Shown: positions 57,401 through 64,000 of the stretch, piece by piece | Position numbering within the stretch: position 1 is the first letter of the stretch | Layout of the letters: every line of letters begins with the position of its first letter | NCBI GenBank assembly: GCA_963989385.1 | Contig: OZ022507.1 | Span: 58,601,400 to 58,665,399, forward strand | DNA from: Ctena decussata | Lineage: Eukaryota > Mollusca > Bivalvia > Lucinida > Lucinidae | Reading direction: 5' to 3' | Length of the DNA: 64,000 bases | Notes under the pieces: generated by a model | What the model saw: the letters and a program-made list of their open reading frames with translations, nothing else | Database searches by the model: none | What the model was told of the DNA's origin: nothing | Position numbers and translations under genes: made by a program

Positions 57401-59296
57401 TTTTAGCTCACCTGAGCCAGCGGCTCCGGGGGAACTTATAGGATGGTAAGGCTCCGTTGTCCGTCGTCTGTCCGTCGTCCGTCCACACTTTCAAACGACT
57501 TCTCCTCTGAAACCGCTTGGCCGATTGTAACCAAATTTCATATAGAGTCTCCTGGGACCTTAGGTCACATGACCAACATGGCTGCCATGCCCATATATGG
57601 TAAAAACCCCAAAAAATCTTCTACTCTAGAACCAATAGGCAGATGGCCTTGAAACTTGGTATGTAGCATCAGGTATGGGAGTACGACCAAGATTGTTGAA
57701 ATTATGACCTTGAGTTGACCTTGACCCTCTTTACGCTAAGGTACATGGCAAAATGCTACAACATAAGATATCTTGGAAACCATTGTAGATTTTGGGCTAA
57801 AAATTAGTATCTACAGTCATCTTAATGAGTACATGAAGATTTATGTGTACAAGAGGTCAAGGTCATTCTTTGACCCAGAACTCTCATATTTTGACAAGTT
57901 CTAGCAATCTCCTCAAAAGCCACTGGGCGAATTGAAACCAAATTTCATATGGAGCCTTCAGGGGTTGAGCGAACAAAAATTTATTCATACAGTCCAGGTC
58001 ACATGACCAACATGGCCACCACGCCCATATATGGTAAACACCTTTAAAAGTCTTCTTCTCCAGAACCAGTAGACCAATGGCCTTGAAACTTGGTATGTAG
58101 CATTGGGTACTCAAATACTATCAAGATTATTCAAATTATGGCACTGGGTTGACCCTGACCTTTTTTACGGCAAGGTCAAATATGGGAAAATGCTAGAATA
58201 TAAGATTTAATGGAAAGTTATGAAGATTTTGGGCTAAAAATTGGTGTATACAGTCATCTTTATGAGTACATGAAGATTTGTGAGTGCAAGAGGTCAAGGT
58301 CATTCTTTGACCCTTGACCCAGAGCTCTCATATTTTGACAATTTCAAACATTACCTCAAAAGCCAAAGGGCCAATTGTGACAAAATTTCATAAAGAGCCT
58401 CCAGGGCTTGAGGGAATGAAAAATTTTCTAACGGTCCTGATCACATGACCAACATGGCCACCATGCCCATATATGGTAAAAACCTTTAAAAATCTTGTTC
58501 TCCAGAACCAATTGACCGATGGCCTTGAGAGTTGGTATGTAGCATTGGGTACTCGAGTACTATCAAGATTATTCAAATTATGACCTTGGGTTGACCTTGA
58601 CCTTTTTTACGACAAGGTCAAATATGGGAAATTGCTAGAACATAAGATTTCATGGGAAGTTTTGAAGATTTTGCCCAAAAAATTGGATTATTAAGTTGTC
58701 TTAATGAGTACATGAAGATTTGTGAGTACAAGGGGTCAAGGTCATTTCTTGATCTTTGATCCAGATCTCTCATATTTTGACATTTTCAAACATTACCTCA
58801 AAAGCCAAAGGGCCAATTGTAAACACATTTCATATAGAGCCTCCAGGGGTTGACTGAATAAAAATTTGTTCAAAGGTCCAGGTCACATGACCAACATGGC
58901 CGCCATTACCATTTATGGTATAAATCTTTAATATTTTCTTCTCCAGAACCAATATACCTATGGCCTTGAAACTTGGTAAGTAGCATGGAGTACTAGAGTA
59001 CCACCAAGACTGTTCGAATGATGACCTTGGGTTTACCTTGACATTTCTTGCTGCATGGTCAAATATGGGAAAATGCTAGAACATAAGATTTCATGGAAAG
59101 TTTTGAAGATTTTGGCCTAAAGATGGTATATATGGTTGTCTTAATGAGTACATGAAGATTTATGAGTACAAGTAGTCATGGTCATTCTTTGACTTTTGAC
59201 CCAAGACTCATATTTTGACAATTTCAGACATGATTAGAAAAAGCCACCTTTCCAATTTCTCAGGTAAGCGATTCAGGGCCTCATGGCCCACTTGTT
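57401..59296 (-). mobile_element. hairpin-ended element, family A (copy 2)
   Basis: Same ends and core as 546-2517: ttttagctcacctgagcc, (CGTC)n at 57456-57483, four core units, then caggtaagc, gggcctcatggccc, cttgtt. Confidence 0.78.
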
Positions 59297-59509
59297 AATC
59301 TTTCCTGTCTTGCTTTTATATCTTTCCTTTTTCCTGCCCGAAAGTCCCCTCTTCTGGATTGAGGCAGTATTTATAGACAGATAAAGGTCTCATATGGTGT
59401 GAACAGGAAGGACTCAGGTCAGCTTGAATATCCATGTTGTTTGATCTATTTTTCCTTTTTCTCAGATATGGTCTATCAATCTAAAATTGGAAAAGTTTTA
59501 GAACTGATT

Positions 59510-59830
59510 AGAGTCTTTATCAGCCCTGGATCCAGAGGGTGGGCTTTGGGGCTTCAGCCCCGCCACCTGGGCCTGGTAAGATTAAAATATATGTTGTGAC
59601 ATCTCATTAGAATCACCCCGCTGAGGCCATTCTAATGAGATGCACAACATCTATTTCAAGGCAAAAAAGACTCATCAAATTGATCCCTAATTATGTCATA
59701 TATTTTCAAGCCCAACTCCCCCTCCCACCCCTGCCCCCACCCCCGTGGTGCCTCCCAGCCACATCAGTTATCCAGAGCCTCACCAGTATGTGGTGGTCTA
59801 GAGGCGGGCCTGTTTATTGTATGCACATGG
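59510..59830. repeat. GC-rich inverted-repeat patch with P1 remnant
   Basis: gggctttggggcttcagccc hairpin, then a decayed P1 centre (tgtgacatctcattagaatc to cattctaatgagatgcacaa), then a C-rich run. No gene. Confidence 0.4.
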
Positions 59831-60350
59831 CTTATGACCTCTTTTCATGCCACCCCAAAACAATCATTTACATTAACGATTCTGCAGCCTGTCTGAGTAA
59901 ACAGTGTAGACCCAGACCATACTGTTTTATAAGAGCAACCTGATTAGTGTCACCACTTTTTACTATATCAACATTTTTAGCACATATTTCCTGACAGGAA
60001 CAAATCAGTTTGTTCAAATGTCAAGATGATCAGTCCATTCTAGAAATGGACAAAGAATCTGAATATTTTTGGTAAATATAGTCATGCAAACCTTGTTTGC
60101 CTTAAGACTGACCAGAGGCTTGGTGGGCATTATACTGGGATGGAATGCCAAGGAGTGGAATGGACTGGCACCGCAGATATAATCTTCTCCACTTCATACC
60201 ATTAATTTGGGATGTTAATTACTCTTGCTGAAAAGAATTTGCTCCCACTGAGGTGCAGATTCGTTCCTGAGAAAGAGTACCATCTGTGGTGCTGGCAGCT
60301 AGATGTAGCCAGATGAATGTAGATTAATATCACATCCATTCCATTTCAAA

Positions 60351-62076
60351 TTTTTGGCTCACCTGAGCCAGCGGCTCCGGGGGAGCTTATTGGATGGTAA
60401 GGCTCCGTCGTCCGTCCGTCCATCCGACAACATTTTCAAATGACATCTCTTCTGAAACCTCTGGGCCGATTGCAACCAAATTTCATGTAGAGCCTCTATG
60501 GGGCGTGGGAACGAAAAGTTGTTCAAACGGTCCTGGTCACATGACCGCCACGCCCATATATGGTAAAACCTATAAAAATCTTCTGCAAAACCAATAGGCC
60601 GATGGCCTTGAAACTTGGTATGTAGCATTGATTAAGTGAGTACTACCAAGATTGTTCAAATTATGCCCTTGAGTTGACCTTGAACCTTTTTCCTGCAAGG
60701 TCAGTCCTTTGCTTTCTGGTGCTTTTATACCGGAGAATGCTAGAACATAAGATTTCTTGGAAACTGTTGACGATTTTGACCGGTAAATTGGTATATACAG
60801 TCATCTTAATGAGTACAATAAAATTTATGCACATAGGAGGTCAAGGTCATTCTTTTGACCTTTGACCCTGGTCTCTCATATTTTGACAATTTCACACAAC
60901 TCCTCAAAAGCCACTGGGCCAATTGTAACCAAATTTCATGTAGAGGCTCTAGCGGAGTGGGGGAACAAAAATTTGTTCAAACGGTCCTAGTCACATGACC
61001 AACATGGCCGCCACGCCCATTTATGGTAAAAACCTTTAAAAATCTAATTCTCCAGAGCCAATAGGCCCATGGCCTTGAAACTTGGTAGTAGCATCGATTA
61101 CGAGTACTACCAAGATTGTTCAAATTATGACCTTGGGCTGACCTTGACCTTTTGCATGGCAAGGTCAAATTCGCTTTCTGGTGCTTTTATGGTAAAAACC
61201 TTTAAAAATCTTCTTCTCCAGAACCAATAGGCCGATGGCCTTGAAACTTGGTATGTAGCATGAGGTACGCAAATACTAATAAGATTGTTCAAATTATGAG
61301 CTTGAGTTGACCTTGATATCTTTTACGGTAAGGTCAATTTTGCTTTCTGCGGCTTCAATATGGGAAAATGCTAAAACATAAGATTTCTTGGAAACTGTTG
61401 ACGATTTTGACCTGAAAATTGGTTTATACAGTCATCTTAATGAGTACATGAAAATAAATATGTACAAGAGACCCTGGCCTCTCATATTGTGACAATTTCA
61501 CACATCTCCTCAAAAGCCACAGGTCCAGTTGTAACCAAATTTTATATAGAGCCACTAGGGGCTGAGTGAACTTAAATTTGTTCAAACAGTCTGGGTCACA
61601 TGACCAACATGGCTGCCATGACCATATATGGCAAAAACCTTTACAAATCTACCTCTCAAGAACCAAATGATTGACGGCCTTGAAACTTGGTGTAAATAGC
61701 ATCAGGTACTTGAGTACTTATATAATCAAGATTGATCAAATGATGACCTTGGGCTGATCTTGACCTTTCAAAAGGCAAGGTCAAGTATGGGAAAATGCTA
61801 GAACATAAGATTTCATGGCAAGTATAGAAGATTTTGGCCTAAAAATTGGTATTTATACAGTCGTCTTAGTTAGTGCATGGAAGATTTGCGTGTACAAGAG
61901 GTCAAGGTCATTCTGTGACCTCTGACCCATGTCTCTCATATTTTGACAATTTAAGACATCTCCTCAAAGGCCACTTGGCTAATTGGAACAAAAATTTATT
62001 CAAGTGGTCTAGGTCACATGACCTACATGGCCACCATACTCAGGTGAGCGATTCAGGGCCTCATGGCCCTCTTGTT
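60351..62076 (-). mobile_element. hairpin-ended element, family A (copy 3)
   Basis: Starts tttttggctcacctgagcc, with a short (CGTC)n at 60407-60420, four core units, and ends caggtgagc, gggcctcatggccc, cttgtt. All three family A copies face the same way. Confidence 0.78.
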
Positions 62077-62708
62077 AACTATGCCAACATCATCCATATC
62101 TGGTTGAAAAATAAAAAATTTATAAGATAAAATAAGAATAAAATCGAGCTGAAACAACCCATCATAATCAAGCCAAAATGACCACCCCTGAACTGGACAA
62201 AACAACCTAGGCTGAAATGAGCAGCTAACAAATGACCAGATGACATGACCGAAAGGGAAATGGGGCTTTTTATTAATGGGTCAAACCTATGGCCAAGCAT
62301 CCGGAATTCAACCACACTTGTTTTTCGACGCTTTGAGCAGTTCCGAGATAAGCCCGGGAGCACTGTGCCCGGTAGTTGCTATGGCATAATGCTATTATAA
62401 TATAAACCGTCTAAAATCAAAATTGTCAGTAGGTGCATTACAATACAATACAAACAGAGTAGTAAACTTAGGCCCTGCCCACTTGTTCAATGGCTCCTTT
62501 TCACAATGAACAAAATATTTTAGGTGTAGGTCACTTAAACTCGATGTACTGCATATTTTCGGAGGAGCAAGAAATTATAATTTATAAATCCATCTGCTAA
62601 ACAGAAGCACTGTGCAATAACATAACCACATTCTCTTACTGTTCCTTTTCATTTCATGATGAATATGATGATACCGATTTTCTATGTTGAAAACTGGGAG
62701 GTGTAGTT

Positions 62709-63893
62709 AGGGACCGACCATTTGATGGGGGGGGGGGGGGGGGGGGGGGATTCTTGATGGAGACAGGACATTTTATTTCACTGGCCTATGGAAACAATTT
62801 CTTATTTTTCACCTTGAGGGAGCTAATTTCTTTTTTTCACAAACTAACTCAAACAGGTTTACTTGACCTTAACATCCTTTTATTTTACCCACACCAGTAA
62901 TTTTTACACCTTTTTTTCTCACAAAAAGAACATGGTGCTGTCTTTAACCACGCTAAGGGCATGGCTTAGCTTGCTTTTGCAAACCAGTGCCTGAAGAATG
63001 TTACTCTCTTCATCTAAGGTACAGATACAAACATCCCTGTATGAGTTCGGCAAAAAATTAGGCCTAAAATTAGGGATATTTTGGCCAAAAATTAGGGCTA
63101 TTTTGGCAAAGTTTTAGGGCTAACATTAAGAATTTAATATTTTTTTCTAGCCCAATCATATGCCCAAACATGCTTTATTTGCACTTTAGAAAGTTTGATA
63201 AATACTTACTGACAGAGTCACATTATACATGAATGCCAGTTAATAAAATGGCTGAAAATTCTGCGCTAAGAAGTTAACAAAGAAGGGTTTGGGGGGGCAA
63301 AGCCCCCCCCCCTCCCCCCCCCCAGAAGCCAAAGCAATTTCCCAATTTTAATGGCAATTTTAAGACTGGAAACAATAGAGAAAAACTAGGGATGATGATA
63401 AAAATAAGGGTTTTTATCATAGGAATTTTGCCTTTTTGAGTGTTTATTTTGCCATAATGGCTTTGTCTCCCATAAGCTGGTGACTCTTTTGTGATTCAGT
63501 TTTAGTGGAAACGTTTACTTAGTAATGTGGCAGATCAAAAATACATGTATTTGAATGTTGTATAGGATGTTTAAATTGTAAATGTATGCACATGCGGCCT
63601 GCTGGTGTAAAACAATTGTAGATAATATTAAAATATTACTATAAATATGGGGGTCTGCAGGGCACAGCCCCCCAGAAGCCATGCAGAGACATTATAAAAA
63701 CTCAATTCAGACTATATATATTTTTTTAATTTTGGGTTGAGCCAGGTTATTTTTTTCACTTACTTTTGAGGCCAGATTATTTTTTAAACCCTCTTATGGA
63801 CCAGGTTACTTTTTCCTTGCATATCCAACGACAGGGAATTTTTTTGATAAATATACCAGGCCACCCCCCCAGAATATCAAATGGTCGGTCCCT
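62709..63893. mobile_element. 1.2-kb TIR DNA element (AGGGACCGACCATTTGAT)
   Basis: Exact 18-base terminal inverted repeats at 62709-62726 and 63876-63893. It carries a poly-G tract just inside the left end, two ggggg..cagccccccagaagcc modules (63283-63330, 63648-63680) and no transposase-like frame. No clear target duplication. Confidence 0.78.
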
Positions 63894-64000
63894 TACCAAA
63901 AATTGACAGGCACAAGTGTCGACAGAAAAGAATGCTCTGGCGTCGGAAAAGAAAAACTGTTTGGTCATATAGAATGATAAATGGGTTCTGGATATTCAGC

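Overview
This is a 64-kb piece of an animal nuclear genome. It is AT-rich, uses the standard code, has GT-AG introns, and is full of short non-autonomous transposons. The repeat types point to a bivalve mollusc, possibly a venerid clam: hairpin-ended elements with (CGGA)n tracts and core tandem repeats, tRNA-derived SINEs, and long-TIR foldback MITEs. That placement is inference, because no organelle, rRNA or lineage marker gene is present.

Two protein-coding genes are supported, arranged tail to tail. (1) The 3' part of a WNK-type serine/threonine kinase gene lies on the + strand, 15-28903. It has twelve exons whose phases all match and which encode 1529 residues without a stop. The kinase domain must lie upstream of the window. 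The visible part holds a Gln/Pro-rich linker, the second CCT/PF2-like domain (split over two exons), a 2.45-kb exon with three RFxV-type peptides, and a C-terminal charged helix. (2) A complete tRNA-dihydrouridine synthase gene of the DUS4L type lies on the - strand, 57213 down to 48239. It has eight coding exons, 320 residues, and an in-frame stop just upstream of the ATG.

The rest is introns, about 19 kb between the two gene tails (28904-48238), and about 7 kb upstream of DUS4L (57214-64000). Most recognisable DNA there is repetitive. There are several palindromic MITE families, at least five tRNA-derived SINE insertions (three with exact 12-14-bp target duplications, a fourth imperfect) plus degraded copies, TA-flanked mariner/pogo-like MITEs, and at least seven families of hairpin-ended elements that look like Helentron-associated elements.

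Insertions are often nested. 41546-44563 is three hairpin-ended elements inside one another. 17989-19473 is a SINE inside a hairpin element inside a palindromic MITE. 32298-32801 is a SINE inside a foldback MITE. A 200-base assembly gap (24587-24786) lies within a direct duplication; one copy carries a 1.0-kb TIR transposon and the other shows the empty site.

No CRISPR, operon, bacterial or viral gene was seen. No free-standing functional tRNA gene is supported; every tRNA-like sequence is the head of a SINE.
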